Source: SHAN690 sp038131955
GTDB taxonomy: Bacteria; Bacteroidota; Bacteroidia; Flavobacteriales_G; Salibacteraceae
DNA length: 64,000 nucleotides
NCBI GenBank assembly: GCA_038131955.1
Contig: JAYPQK010000010.1
Span: 175,495 to 239,494 of the forward strand
Direction: 5' to 3'
Shown here one piece after another: positions 51,386-60,504 of this stretch. Both the position numbers and the translations under genes were made by a program. Positions within the stretch are counted from its first letter, which is position 1; every line of letters begins with the position of its first letter. The notes beneath the pieces were generated by a model. That model searched no databases. It was given only the letters and a program-made list of their open reading frames with translations, and was not told the origin of the DNA.

Positions 51386-51400
51386 AACGTCTCCTTTTTT
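51374..51400 (-). promoter_or_regulatory. Unusual Shine-Dalgarno-like site before gldK
   Basis: Read on the minus strand, AAAAAAAGGAGACGTT precedes the gldK ATG. A purine-rich GGAG at this distance is rare among the genes of this window and suggests strong initiation. Confidence 0.5.
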
Positions 51401-51439
51401 TGGTTAAAATCTATTCTTAAGGGTTTTACCCAGAATTTA

Positions 51440-51447
51440 CAAAAGTA
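51440..51447 (-). promoter_or_regulatory. -7 box for gldKLMN
   Basis: TACTTTTG on the minus strand exactly matches TAnnTTTG, 54 bases before the gldK ATG and just after the porP/sprF stop. Confidence 0.55.
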
Positions 51448-51455
51448 AGTGAATA

Positions 51456-52478
51456 CTACAAGAACCTGACGCTCTTATGTCTGGAAACAGGGGATTTCTG
51501 TTTGAGCTGCAAGCAGTACTGCAAGAAGATCTCATGCGATCCTGAATTACCTGAACGCAAGCGGCTCGTATTGATATCATACGCATAACCGGCGCGTACG
51601 GTTCCGGGGATCGTACCGGGTGCCCAGTTCACCCCTGCCATGGCAGCCACAGCATCGGTGTACCTGTATGATAACCCGCCCCAGATGAAATTATTGTATT
51701 CAAGTAGTCCATTTACATCCACTTGAGCTGAAACCAAGTCAGACTTGACATAGATCGAAGGCTTCAAAACGAAGAGTGGATTACCCAACACCACATCGTA
51801 ACCAGCGGTAACGAAAAGGTGAGACTTCATGCGGAATCCCGTCTTCCACGGAACAACGTCACGATTATCGTCAAATGCTCCATTCTGGAAAACACCCTCA
51901 CCTTCAAATGTTGCCTGATTCAAGTGAGACATGGAAAGTCCCACATAAAGCTTTGAAGTTTGATACCAAACTCCCGCATCCATATCAAACGATGTCGCTT
52001 GGAAACCACCATCAGGGATCAGAGGATCAGAATAAGATGGATCATTCGCTCTCCAGTTGGTACCCACTCCGAATTGAAGCATACCCAAAGAAACGCCAAA
52101 GCCGAGATGGCCAGGATCGCTGCCGATGATATTCAATGGAATGTGCGCACTGTACATTCCTTTAAGTGTGGTGAAATGTGTTTGACCAAGCGCATCACCC
52201 GCGATGACCAATCCACCTCCACTTCTCAGATCAATACCTGGAATAGTGAACGTACCGTGACCGCCAAACAAGTATGTCTCAGGACGACCTTCGAAACCAA
52301 CCCACTGTTGTCTTCCTAGCGTATAAACGCAGATCCCGTTGTTCATTCCAGCGAATGCAGGATTGAAGAACAACTTATTGTTCATGTTCATACTGAACTG
52401 TGGATCCTGTTGTGCTTGCGCGGTATTCAGCGCAAAAAACGCCAGTAAAACGGAAAGTATTCCTAACCTAAGGTTCAT
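51456..52478 (-). CDS. PorP/SprF family type IX secretion outer-membrane protein
   Basis: A 340-residue outer-membrane barrel protein. A signal peptide ends NTAQA before Gln, then the family N-terminus QQDPQFSMNMNNKLFFNPAF leads into beta-strands. Members such as SprF work with particular long cargo proteins and help attach them at the surface; PorP in other species is part of the core. Here it lies upstream of gldK as in several related genomes. It has its own promoter and is probably also read with gldK by read-through. Confidence 0.92.
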   Translation of the reverse strand: MNLRLGILSVLLAFFALNTAQAQQDPQFSMNMNNKLFFNPAFAGMNNGICVYTLGRQQWVGFEGRPETYLFGGHGTFTIPGIDLRSGGGLVIAGDALGQTHFTTLKGMYSAHIPLNIIGSDPGHLGFGVSLGMLQFGVGTNWRANDPSYSDPLIPDGGFQATSFDMDAGVWYQTSKLYVGLSMSHLNQATFEGEGVFQNGAFDDNRDVVPWKTGFRMKSHLFVTAGYDVVLGNPLFVLKPSIYVKSDLVSAQVDVNGLLEYNNFIWGGLSYRYTDAVAAMAGVNWAPGTIPGTVRAGYAYDINTSRLRSGNSGSHEIFLQYCLQLKQKSPVSRHKSVRFL

Positions 52479-52513
52479 ACGTATTCTAATGCAGGTCTAG
52501 ATTTTTGAGAATC

Positions 52514-52544
52514 GCTAAATTACTTAAAATTCATATGGTGTCAA
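52514..52544 (-). promoter_or_regulatory. Promoter for porP/sprF
   Basis: On the minus strand TTG at 52542-52544 is followed after 19 bases by TAATTTAG, one base from TAnnTTTG. The spacing agrees with the Flavobacterium consensus TTG-N17-23-TAnnTTTG. Confidence 0.5.
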
Positions 52545-52606
52545 GATTTTTCCACGAACACCATAGTTTTTCAACATCAAACGGTTGACTTCCCCGACCA
52601 AATAGG

Positions 52607-53743
52607 TTACATCATCTTCTTATAGGCCTTCCACCATCTTTCGGGAAGATCGTCTCGTGTAGCCACTAAATAGTCCTCGTAATTGCAAGGAACCAAGTGA
52701 TGCTTTCTATACTTATTGGCATACTGAGGTGGAACAGGAACTTCCATCCACCAGCGGTCGGTTGCCACACTTTTATAAAAGATCAATTGAAACTCATCGT
52801 TACGCAGAGGAACACGGTACTTAAGGAATCCATCTTTCTTTCCTCCGGGTATCTCAGCTTTGCGACCATAATACCCATCGACCAAACACCACAAGAGTTC
52901 TGCAACCAACACATGATCACTCTGAGTTGCTCCAGACCCTGATAGTTCGCTTAGTAGAACCACCTTAGTTTTTTCAGCTATTCCAACGTAGCGGAGCATT
53001 TGGCATATCTCTTCCGCGTATACTCCATTTGGCTGTGGACTTACACTTCCACCGAAATCGGATGACTTCACCACATCCAATGAAACCGAGGTGATCTCCG
53101 CGCTTCTCAACACAGGTTCGATACTAACCACATCTCCCCGAACCACTCCTAAGCGGTAAGCATCGAAGTAAAGCTCTTCGGCAAGCTCGAGTTCTTCGGG
53201 AGACACAAAGTAGGTCTGATAGCCAACATTGGAATAATTGAACAGAAAATTCGGTTGTTCCTTAATGATTCGTCCGACGTAATTCTCTTCCCGACTTTCA
53301 TCCAAGTTCAAATAGTTGTCGACCGACGTGATATTCACGATCTGCTCCTGCAGCTCGAATGCCTTATATAAGGAGTAGGTCAAGTTGCGTCCCCCGCCTA
53401 GAACAGCGGGAATCACTTTATTCTGAATCAGAAAATCGATTGTATCCGTAAGCCCTGCCTCCGTATCCGCGATCGTATTGCCAAGGGTAAAGACCCCCAT
53501 CAACAGAATCTTTGGGCTATAACCATGCACATACAATTCGGCAAATTGCTCTATGGCTGAAGAAAAGGGATAAGGGTGAGATGCCCTTTCATTTTCGATC
53601 CATCGATTCTCTGGAACACAAAGAATGGCCAGATCAAAATCACGAACATCAACTGAATCGGTGTAGGGGGTTATGAAGGAGGACAGTCTCCCCGAGTTTG
53701 ACTCTGGAAGCTCGATCGGCTGGAAGTAGTGGCTGAGTTCCAT
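52607..53743 (-). CDS. Arginase/formimidoylglutamase-family protein with degenerate metal site
   Basis: A 378-residue ureohydrolase-fold protein. The usual manganese ligands are missing: the GGGH motif reads GGGRNLTY (about 115), D-A-H-x-D reads SVDNYLNLD (about 139), and S-L-D-x-D reads SLDVVKSSD (about 219). Such proteins are annotated as formimidoylglutamase, but hydrolysis is unlikely with this site. From memory, related Bacteroidota copies next to topA and gldK also lack the His. It lies nine bases after topA and before porP/sprF, so a role linked to the secretion locus is possible but not shown. Confidence 0.85.
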   Translation of the reverse strand: MELSHYFQPIELPESNSGRLSSFITPYTDSVDVRDFDLAILCVPENRWIENERASHPYPFSSAIEQFAELYVHGYSPKILLMGVFTLGNTIADTEAGLTDTIDFLIQNKVIPAVLGGGRNLTYSLYKAFELQEQIVNITSVDNYLNLDESREENYVGRIIKEQPNFLFNYSNVGYQTYFVSPEELELAEELYFDAYRLGVVRGDVVSIEPVLRSAEITSVSLDVVKSSDFGGSVSPQPNGVYAEEICQMLRYVGIAEKTKVVLLSELSGSGATQSDHVLVAELLWCLVDGYYGRKAEIPGGKKDGFLKYRVPLRNDEFQLIFYKSVATDRWWMEVPVPPQYANKYRKHHLVPCNYEDYLVATRDDLPERWWKAYKKMM

Positions 53744-53752
53744 GGACTAAAG

Positions 53753-56059
53753 TTACTTCTTTGACTTACCTCTTCTTTTACCCTTGTTGGTCGGTTCAGA
53801 GTTCTCGATGATCTCCAGGCAACGCTCCAAGGTCAAAGCTTCAGGATCTTCGGTCTTCGGGAGCTTGTAATTATCCTTTCCGTAGGTCATGTAAGGACCA
53901 AATCGTCCTTTCAGCACCTTGATTGGAGGATCATTATCAAACTCATGGATGATGGCCTTCTTTGCCTCCTCAATTTTCTTTTCGATGATAACCGAGGCTT
54001 CATCCAAAGTAACCTCCAGAGGATCTGTCTCACCTAGGTTATAGAAGCCACCATTCCAACGAACAAATGGACCAAAGCGACCGGTAGAAGCCACCACTTC
54101 GTGTCCTTGGTATTCTCCTAGCGTTCTTGGCAACTTGAAAAGCTCGAGTGCATCTTCCAGTTCGATGGTTTGGATACTCTGCCCATCGCGAAGTTTGGCA
54201 AACTGAGGTTTTTCTTCATCCGAGACCTCTCCGATCTGGATCATGGGCCCATAACGTCCCAATCTTGCGATGACCGGCTTTCCCGTCTTTGGATCTTCTC
54301 CTAGGTGTCTTTCACCGGTAGCTCGCTCGGATGTCTCCAACGTCACTTCCACATTCTTATGGAAAGGCTGATAGAACTTCGAAAGCATATTGGACCACTC
54401 CAATTCTCCTCTTGAAATGTGATCGAACTCTTCTTCGACGCTTGCGGTGAAATGGTAATCCAAGATCGAAGGAAAGTGCTCCTCGAGGAAGTCATTCACC
54501 ACCACTCCAATGTCGGTTGGAAACAACTTGTTTCGTTCCGCCCCTGTCATCTCCGATTTTGTTTCTTCCGTAATCGCACCATTCTCAGCGACAAACACCT
54601 TGTACTCTCTCGACGTACCATCTCGGTCTTCCTTGACCACATATCCTCGCTTCTGAATGGTACTGATCGTTGGCGCGTAGGTTGAAGGGCGACCAATGCC
54701 AAGTTCCTCTAGTTTCTTTACCAAACTAGCCTCCGAATAGCGAGGTGGATGATGGGTGAATCGTTGGGTTGCTTCAAACAAATGCGACTCCAGCGCATCT
54801 CCTCGATCCACATTAGGAAGATTCGCATTGTTTTCTTCTTCGGCTTCATCATCCGTTCCTTCCAGATACACCTTCAGGAATCCATCGAACGTGATGATCT
54901 CACCCTTCACTTCGAATTGTTCTTCCAGGCCGTCCGCACCAATGCGAATCGTGGTGCGTAGCAACTTTGCGTCACTCATCTGGGATGCGATCGCTCTTTT
55001 CCAGATCAGCTCGTACAGGCGTTGTTCGCGACGATCAGAGGATACCTCCATTCGATTGAAGTAGGTAGGGCGGATCGCCTCGTGCGCTTCCTGTGCATTG
55101 GCTGTCTTGGTCGAATATTTTCTTGGATTGACGTAGTCGTCTCCGAATTGACTCATCACTTCAGCCTTTGCGCCTTCGATAGCGGTGGCGCTTAAGTTGA
55201 CCGAATCGGTTCGCATATACGTGATCTTTCCCGCTTCGTACAAGCTCTGTGCAATACGCATGGTCTGCGCTACTGAATAACCCAGCTTTCGCGCTGCCTC
55301 CTGTTGAAGTGTGGAAGTGGTAAACGGTGCTGCAGGAGATTTCTTTCCCGGTCGTTTATCGATCTCAACCACCGAGAAATTCGCCCCTTCGCAGCGCTTC
55401 AAAAAATCCTTTACTTCCTCTTCACTTTCGAGTCGCTTGGCCAGATTTGCACTGAAGCTTTTTCCCTTAGAAGAAAAAACGGCCTTTACCTTATAATAGG
55501 ATGTCGCATTAAAGGCGTCGATCTCCTTTTCACGCTCTACGATCAATCGAACCGTTACCGACTGAACCCGACCAGCGGAAAGCGATGGCTTCACCTTTTT
55601 CCAAAGTACCGGACTCAGCTCAAAACCTACGATCCTATCCAGTACGCGTCGAGCTTGCTGCGCATCCACCAAGTTCTTATCGATATCCCGTGGATTCTCG
55701 ATCGCATTCAAGATAGCCGGCTTGGTGATCTCGTGAAACACGATACGTTTTGTTTTGTCTTGTTTTAATCCGAGCGCTTCGAACAAGTGCCAACTGATGG
55801 CCTCTCCTTCGCGGTCCTCATCCGTTGCGAGCCAAACCGTATCGGCATCCTTGCTCAATTTCTTCAATTCGGTAATCACCTTTTTCTTGTCAGGCATTAC
55901 CACGTAGTCGGGCTTGAACTGGTTCTCCAAATCCACTGAAAGCCCCTTCGTAGGGAGGTCTCGCACGTGTCCATAGCTAGACCTGACTACAAAATCTTTT
56001 CCCAGATATCCTTCAATTGTCTTTGCTTTCGCAGGAGACTCAACGATCACCAAATTCAT
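53753..56059 (-). CDS. topA: DNA topoisomerase I
   Basis: Relaxes negative supercoils by cutting one strand. The 768-residue protein has the Toprim domain (VESPAKAKTIEGYLG, DEDREGEAISWH), SAGRVQSVTVR, and the active Tyr in ITYMRTDSVNLS (near 286). The C-terminus has several topoisomerase repeats without Cys4 zinc fingers (GRFGPFVRWNGGFYNL, GRFGPYMTYGKDNYKLP) and a basic tail KGKRRGKSKK, as in other Bacteroidota. The arginase-like gene follows nine bases downstream. Confidence 0.97.
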   Translation of the reverse strand: MNLVIVESPAKAKTIEGYLGKDFVVRSSYGHVRDLPTKGLSVDLENQFKPDYVVMPDKKKVITELKKLSKDADTVWLATDEDREGEAISWHLFEALGLKQDKTKRIVFHEITKPAILNAIENPRDIDKNLVDAQQARRVLDRIVGFELSPVLWKKVKPSLSAGRVQSVTVRLIVEREKEIDAFNATSYYKVKAVFSSKGKSFSANLAKRLESEEEVKDFLKRCEGANFSVVEIDKRPGKKSPAAPFTTSTLQQEAARKLGYSVAQTMRIAQSLYEAGKITYMRTDSVNLSATAIEGAKAEVMSQFGDDYVNPRKYSTKTANAQEAHEAIRPTYFNRMEVSSDRREQRLYELIWKRAIASQMSDAKLLRTTIRIGADGLEEQFEVKGEIITFDGFLKVYLEGTDDEAEEENNANLPNVDRGDALESHLFEATQRFTHHPPRYSEASLVKKLEELGIGRPSTYAPTISTIQKRGYVVKEDRDGTSREYKVFVAENGAITEETKSEMTGAERNKLFPTDIGVVVNDFLEEHFPSILDYHFTASVEEEFDHISRGELEWSNMLSKFYQPFHKNVEVTLETSERATGERHLGEDPKTGKPVIARLGRYGPMIQIGEVSDEEKPQFAKLRDGQSIQTIELEDALELFKLPRTLGEYQGHEVVASTGRFGPFVRWNGGFYNLGETDPLEVTLDEASVIIEKKIEEAKKAIIHEFDNDPPIKVLKGRFGPYMTYGKDNYKLPKTEDPEALTLERCLEIIENSEPTNKGKRRGKSKK

Positions 56060-56168
56060 ATGCTACCTCGCGTTTCGATCAGTGCAAATAAAACGCAAAA
56101 TAAATTGCTTGGTTTCCGAAGAATCATTCAGAAGGGTCTAAACCAAGCGTTTTTAACACCTGACATTT

Positions 56169-56196
56169 TTGCAGATAGGGTGAATCAGTACCTTTG
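56169..56196 (+). promoter_or_regulatory. Promoter for the miaB operon
   Basis: TTG at 56169-56171 is followed after exactly 17 bases by TACCTTTG at 56189-56196. This is the best full match to TTG-N17-23-TAnnTTTG in the window. The ATG lies 25 bases further. Confidence 0.7.
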
Positions 56197-56221
56197 CCAA
56201 TCTTATTAAAAAGCAGATTGC

Positions 56222-57652
56222 ATGAGCGAAGAAATGCTTGATGAACAAAGGCAAGGAGAAGCAACGGTCATCGCGCCGACCAGTATCCTGATGAATGGAA
56301 AGAAGGTCTACGTAGAGAGCTATGGATGTCAGATGAATTTTTCTGACAGTGAGATCGTCGCGTCGATCATGGGCGAGGCCGGTTATGAAACCTCTGCCAC
56401 GCCGGAGGAAGCAGATGTGGTATTGATCAATACATGTTCGATACGTGACAATGCTGAACAGCGTGTGCGCAATCGTTTGACTCAGTTTCAAAAAGATAAG
56501 AAAGCGAATCCAGATAAGGTCATCGGCATTCTTGGCTGCATGGCAGAGCGACTAAAATCTCAGCTACTAGAAGAAGAAAAGCTAGTGGATCTCGTTGCCG
56601 GACCTGATGCTTATAGAGAACTACCGGAACTGGTTCAGGAGGTAGAATCCGGACAAAAGGCGGTCAATGTACTACTGTCTCGAGAAGAAACCTATGCAGA
56701 GATCAAGCCTGTGCGTTTGGACTCTAATGGTATAAGCGCTTTCATTTCCATTATGCGCGGATGCGACAACATGTGTAGCTTCTGCGTGGTTCCATTTACC
56801 CGAGGTCGCGAACGCAGCCGAGATCCAAAGTCGATCGTTGAAGAGGCGACGGACCTCTATAACAGAGGTTATCGTGAAGTGACGTTATTGGGCCAGAATG
56901 TAGACAGCTACCGATGGAATATCAGCAAGAAGGGAGAAGTTATCGATACGAATGAGGAGACGGTAAACTTTGCTCAACTTTTAGAAAAAGTGGCATTGGT
57001 TCATCCAGATCTCAGGATCCGATTCAGCACCTCCCACCCCAAGGACATGACGGATGAGGTATTACACACGATGGCCAAGTATGAGAACATTTGCGAGTAC
57101 ATTCACCTACCCGTTCAATCCGGAAACAGCGATGTACTGAAGCGGATGAACAGGGGATACACGCGTGAGTGGTACTTCGACCGAATCGATGCGATCCGTC
57201 GGATCATGCCCGACTGTGGTATCAGCACGGACATCATCGCCGGGTTCTGTGGAGAAAGCGAAGCGGAGCATCAGGATACCCTTAGCTTAATGCAGGCGGT
57301 CAGATATGACTTTGCCTACATGTTCTATTACAGCAAACGTCCGAAGACCTTGGCGGAGAGGAAGTACGAAGACGACGTGCCTTTGGAGGAGAAGAAGCGA
57401 CGTTTGAACGAGATAATCCAGCTTCAGATGGAGCATTCATTGGAGAGCAATAAACGTTCGGTCGGAAAGACCTTCAAGGTGTTGATCGAAGGTCCTTCGA
57501 AGCGAAGCAACGAACAATACTGCGGTCGCAATACGCAGAACGTGATGTGCGTATTCCCAAAAACCGAGCATGGCGTTGGAAGCTACGTAAATGTGAAAGT
57601 GACAGACTGCACATCGGCGACATTGATCGGAGAAATTGTAGGAGAGGCATGA
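56222..57652 (+). CDS. miaB: tRNA-2-methylthio-N6-dimethylallyladenosine synthase
   Basis: A radical-SAM enzyme that adds a methylthio group to isopentenyladenosine 37 of tRNAs. The 476-residue protein has the N-terminal UPF0004 domain with cluster-binding cysteines (ESYGCQMNFSDSE, NTCSIRDNAEQ, LGCMAERL), the radical-SAM C-x3-C-x2-C in RGCDNMCSFCVVPF, and a C-terminal TRAM domain. The stop overlaps the sigma-54 activator start by four bases (ATGA). Confidence 0.96.
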   Translation: MSEEMLDEQRQGEATVIAPTSILMNGKKVYVESYGCQMNFSDSEIVASIMGEAGYETSATPEEADVVLINTCSIRDNAEQRVRNRLTQFQKDKKANPDKVIGILGCMAERLKSQLLEEEKLVDLVAGPDAYRELPELVQEVESGQKAVNVLLSREETYAEIKPVRLDSNGISAFISIMRGCDNMCSFCVVPFTRGRERSRDPKSIVEEATDLYNRGYREVTLLGQNVDSYRWNISKKGEVIDTNEETVNFAQLLEKVALVHPDLRIRFSTSHPKDMTDEVLHTMAKYENICEYIHLPVQSGNSDVLKRMNRGYTREWYFDRIDAIRRIMPDCGISTDIIAGFCGESEAEHQDTLSLMQAVRYDFAYMFYYSKRPKTLAERKYEDDVPLEEKKRRLNEIIQLQMEHSLESNKRSVGKTFKVLIEGPSKRSNEQYCGRNTQNVMCVFPKTEHGVGSYVNVKVTDCTSATLIGEIVGEA

Positions 57653-58893
57653 CCATTCAACAGGCAAAACAACGCTTTGGGATCATCGGAGTAAGTCCGT
57701 TGCTCGATCGTGCGATCGAGACTGCACTTCGTGTAGCGCCCACAGACCTTTCTGTATTGATCACTGGCGAGAGTGGCGCAGGAAAGGAGCGTATGCCACA
57801 GATCATTCATCATAACAGCACGCGCAAGCACAACACTTACATCGCGGTGAACTGTGGAGCTATCCCGGAGGGGACGATCGACTCGGAGCTCTTTGGTCAC
57901 GAAAAGGGATCCTTTACCGGAGCTCATGAAACGCGCAAAGGGTATTTTGAAGTGGCCGATGGAGGAACCATCTTCCTAGACGAAGTAGCGGAACTTCCAA
58001 TCTCTACTCAGGTGCGTCTGCTTCGCGTATTGGAAACCGGCGAATTCCTCAAAGTGGGTTCTAGCAAGGTTCAGAAGACCGATGTACGGATCGTTACGGC
58101 GACGAATGTGAACATTCCCGAAGCGATCAAGAAAGGAAAGTTTCGCGAAGACCTCTTCTATCGTTTGAACACGGTTCCGATCCACCTCTCTCCGTTGCGA
58201 GAGAGAAAGGAAGACATTCACCTCCTGTTTCGAAAATTCGCCTCGGATTTTGGAGAGAAGTATCGTATGCCCCCTGTTCGCCTAGAGCCCGATGCCGTGG
58301 CAATGCTGGAGAGTTATCGATGGCCGGGAAACATTAGGCAGCTGAAGAATGTGGCCGAGCAAGTCTCGGTGATCGAAAGTGATCGAGAGATCAACGGACC
58401 AACTCTAGCTCGATATCTTCCAAACGCTCAGGCAAGCCAGCTCCCTATGGTGGTGGAGAAAGAGAGTCAGGCCGACATGTCGGAGAGGGAGATCCTATAT
58501 AAGGTCCTGTTTGAGTTAAAGAATGACATGAACGACCTAAAGAAGCTCGTCATGGACATCATCGAGAACAACGGTTCCAACCTCGATTCGGACGCCATCA
58601 AGCGATTGTATCCGCTTTTGGAAGGAGGTGAACGACGCACGAGCGAAATGTCAGAGGTCATGCCAGACGTAATGCCGTATGTAATTCAGCGTTATGATCA
58701 GGGGATAGATCCCGAAGACCCTATCTACGATTCTGAGATCGTTGAAGAATCCCTTAGTATTGAAGAAAAGGAAAAGGAATTGATCAAGAAGGCCTTGGAG
58801 AAACATCGCGGTAAACGAAAGAGTGCCGCTCAAGAATTAGGCATCTCAGAACGAACGCTCTATCGAAAGATCAAAGAATATGGTCTCAATTAA
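57649..58893 (+). CDS. Sigma-54-dependent transcriptional activator without receiver domain
   Basis: An AAA+ activator that opens sigma-54 promoters. It has 414 residues and lacks an N-terminal sensory domain, so it begins almost directly with the AAA+ module: Walker A GESGAGKER (about 39-47), the sigma-54 contact loop GSFTGA (GAFTGA in most proteins), Walker B GTIFLDEVAELP, and the arginine-finger region FREDLFYRL. The C-terminus is a Fis-type helix-turn-helix (KRKSAAQELGISERTLYRKI). It is coupled to miaB by a four-base overlap, and lptE starts inside its 3' end. Without a sensor its activity may depend on level or on a partner. Confidence 0.94.
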   Translation: MTIQQAKQRFGIIGVSPLLDRAIETALRVAPTDLSVLITGESGAGKERMPQIIHHNSTRKHNTYIAVNCGAIPEGTIDSELFGHEKGSFTGAHETRKGYFEVADGGTIFLDEVAELPISTQVRLLRVLETGEFLKVGSSKVQKTDVRIVTATNVNIPEAIKKGKFREDLFYRLNTVPIHLSPLRERKEDIHLLFRKFASDFGEKYRMPPVRLEPDAVAMLESYRWPGNIRQLKNVAEQVSVIESDREINGPTLARYLPNAQASQLPMVVEKESQADMSEREILYKVLFELKNDMNDLKKLVMDIIENNGSNLDSDAIKRLYPLLEGGERRTSEMSEVMPDVMPYVIQRYDQGIDPEDPIYDSEIVEESLSIEEKEKELIKKALEKHRGKRKSAAQELGISERTLYRKIKEYGLN

Positions 58894-59398
58894 GCATTGG
58901 ATCTTTATCGCATTGACTGTATTGCTCTTTTCGGGGTGCAAGGTCAATTATTCATTCACAGGCGCGAGTGTTTCACCTGATGTGAAGACGCTTTCGATCG
59001 CTACGTTTCCTGCCTCCAGAACTCCCTTAGCCCCGCCGAGTCTTGGACAGACCTTCACGGAGGCGCTGAAGGATCGTTTTCTTCGTCAGACAAGTCTCAC
59101 CTTGGTTAAGAACAACGGAGACCTTATGATCGAAGGTGAGATCGTTGGATATACGCAAACGGATGAAGCAGCTACCGGAGCAAACGCATCCATCAGCAGT
59201 TTGAGTCGACTGACGATCCAGGTGAAGGTGAAGTACATCGATACGAAGAACGAAGAGAATAGCTACGAGCAGACCTTTTCTCAATTCGAGCAATTCGACG
59301 CATCGCAAACGCTGTCTTCTGTAGAAGACGACTTGATCGACGCGATCAATGAAAAACTCACGCAAGACATTTTCAACCGATCGCTTGGTAACTGGTAA
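58880..59398 (+). CDS. lptE: LptE-like LPS assembly lipoprotein
   Basis: A 172-residue outer-membrane lipoprotein that plugs the LptD barrel during lipopolysaccharide insertion. The lipobox is LFSGC (Cys at 20). The mature part starts KVNYSFTGASVSPDVKTLSI, as in Bacteroidota LptE proteins, with the family pattern TFTEALKDRFLRQTSLTLV. It overlaps the preceding regulator by 14 bases and the following gene by one base, so it is deep in an operon. Confidence 0.88.
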   Translation: MVSIKHWIFIALTVLLFSGCKVNYSFTGASVSPDVKTLSIATFPASRTPLAPPSLGQTFTEALKDRFLRQTSLTLVKNNGDLMIEGEIVGYTQTDEAATGANASISSLSRLTIQVKVKYIDTKNEENSYEQTFSQFEQFDASQTLSSVEDDLIDAINEKLTQDIFNRSLGNW

Positions 59399-60504
59399 TG
59401 AAGCTTACGCAGGAAAATATCACCCGATTGGATCAGTGGGATGAGGCACAGCTATCCCTTCTGCAGGACACCCTGAAGAAGCACCCATACTCCTCCACCT
59501 TGGCAGTAGCCTTGACCAAAGCATACGAGGTTCGAGGCGACGTCCGCTATGAAGACTTGATTCAACGCGCCGCTCTTTTGAGTTACAGCCGCAAACAGCT
59601 TCACTCCTTCCTTTTTGAAGAAGGCAAACGCTTAGAGCCTGCTCAATCGGAGGAAGAAGAGGTTCTCACAGACGAGGTTCCCAGCGCAGAGGAACTTGAA
59701 TTGGTAGGGCGCGTAGATGAAGATGCTGACGGCACGGAAACGCTTCCTTCCGACATCTCATCTGACGAGCCAGAGATCACCCAAGGTCTGGATCCCTTAG
59801 AAACACAATATCTTTCTGAGGTGATCGCTGCCGGAGCCAGTCTAGAGCTGATCGACCGACTACCAGACGAAGAGGATCAATGCACAGTGTCAGTTGAAGA
59901 AGCGGTTAGAGAACTCGAGATCGTTGACCGACTTGGTTCAGATGAGGAGGAAGCTACTCAGAAGGCTGGAGAGGTCAATGCCGAAGAAGAAGATGCTCAG
60001 GAAGCGGATACCGTTGATGAAGTCGAAGAGACAGAGGAGATTGATAAGCCTGAGGTCATCACTACACCCCTACCCGATCGCATGTCTTTCTCGAGTTGGA
60101 TGGGCGTATTATCGGATAATGCGGAGGTCGTGGCATCTAACGATGCCGAAGCACAAGAAGAGGAGAGTGCATCGACTGATATTCTCAACGAGCTCGAAAA
60201 TGCTCAACGAAATGCAGAATCTTTTGCACAAGCTGCCTCGATCATTGACCACTTCATTGAGAAGGAAGACGATATCGTTCCAAAGCGCGCTGAATTCTTC
60301 AATCCCGCTAAGGCAGCCAAGTCCAGCCTGATCGACAACGAAGCGATCATATCAGAAACCTTAGCCCGAGTATATGCTGAACAAGGCAACTACATGAAGG
60401 CAATTTCGACCTATGAAAAGCTAAGCTTGCGGCATCCTGAAAAAAGCAGTTATTTTGCCGCCCTTATTGAAAAATTGAAGCAAGACAAAACGAAACGATC
60501 ATGA
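59398..60504 (+). CDS. Acidic protein with C-terminal TPR
   Basis: A 368-residue cytoplasmic protein with no signal peptide. The N-terminal third (about 1-80) is helical (LDQWDEAQLSLLQDTLKKHP), the middle (about 80-220) is very acidic and low in complexity (runs of Glu and Asp), and the end (about 315-365) is a tetratricopeptide-like repeat (ISETLARVYAEQGNYMKAIS). Genes of this kind lie between lptE and secG in many Bacteroidota; the function is not known. It overlaps lptE by one base and secG by four. Confidence 0.75.
   Translation: MKLTQENITRLDQWDEAQLSLLQDTLKKHPYSSTLAVALTKAYEVRGDVRYEDLIQRAALLSYSRKQLHSFLFEEGKRLEPAQSEEEEVLTDEVPSAEELELVGRVDEDADGTETLPSDISSDEPEITQGLDPLETQYLSEVIAAGASLELIDRLPDEEDQCTVSVEEAVRELEIVDRLGSDEEEATQKAGEVNAEEEDAQEADTVDEVEETEEIDKPEVITTPLPDRMSFSSWMGVLSDNAEVVASNDAEAQEEESASTDILNELENAQRNAESFAQAASIIDHFIEKEDDIVPKRAEFFNPAKAAKSSLIDNEAIISETLARVYAEQGNYMKAISTYEKLSLRHPEKSSYFAALIEKLKQDKTKRS

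Noticed and set aside
52607..53743. Histidine-degradation (hut) locus because of the formimidoylglutamase-like gene
   Set aside because: No hutH, hutU or hutI is nearby, and the metal site is lost, so the catabolic role is not supported.
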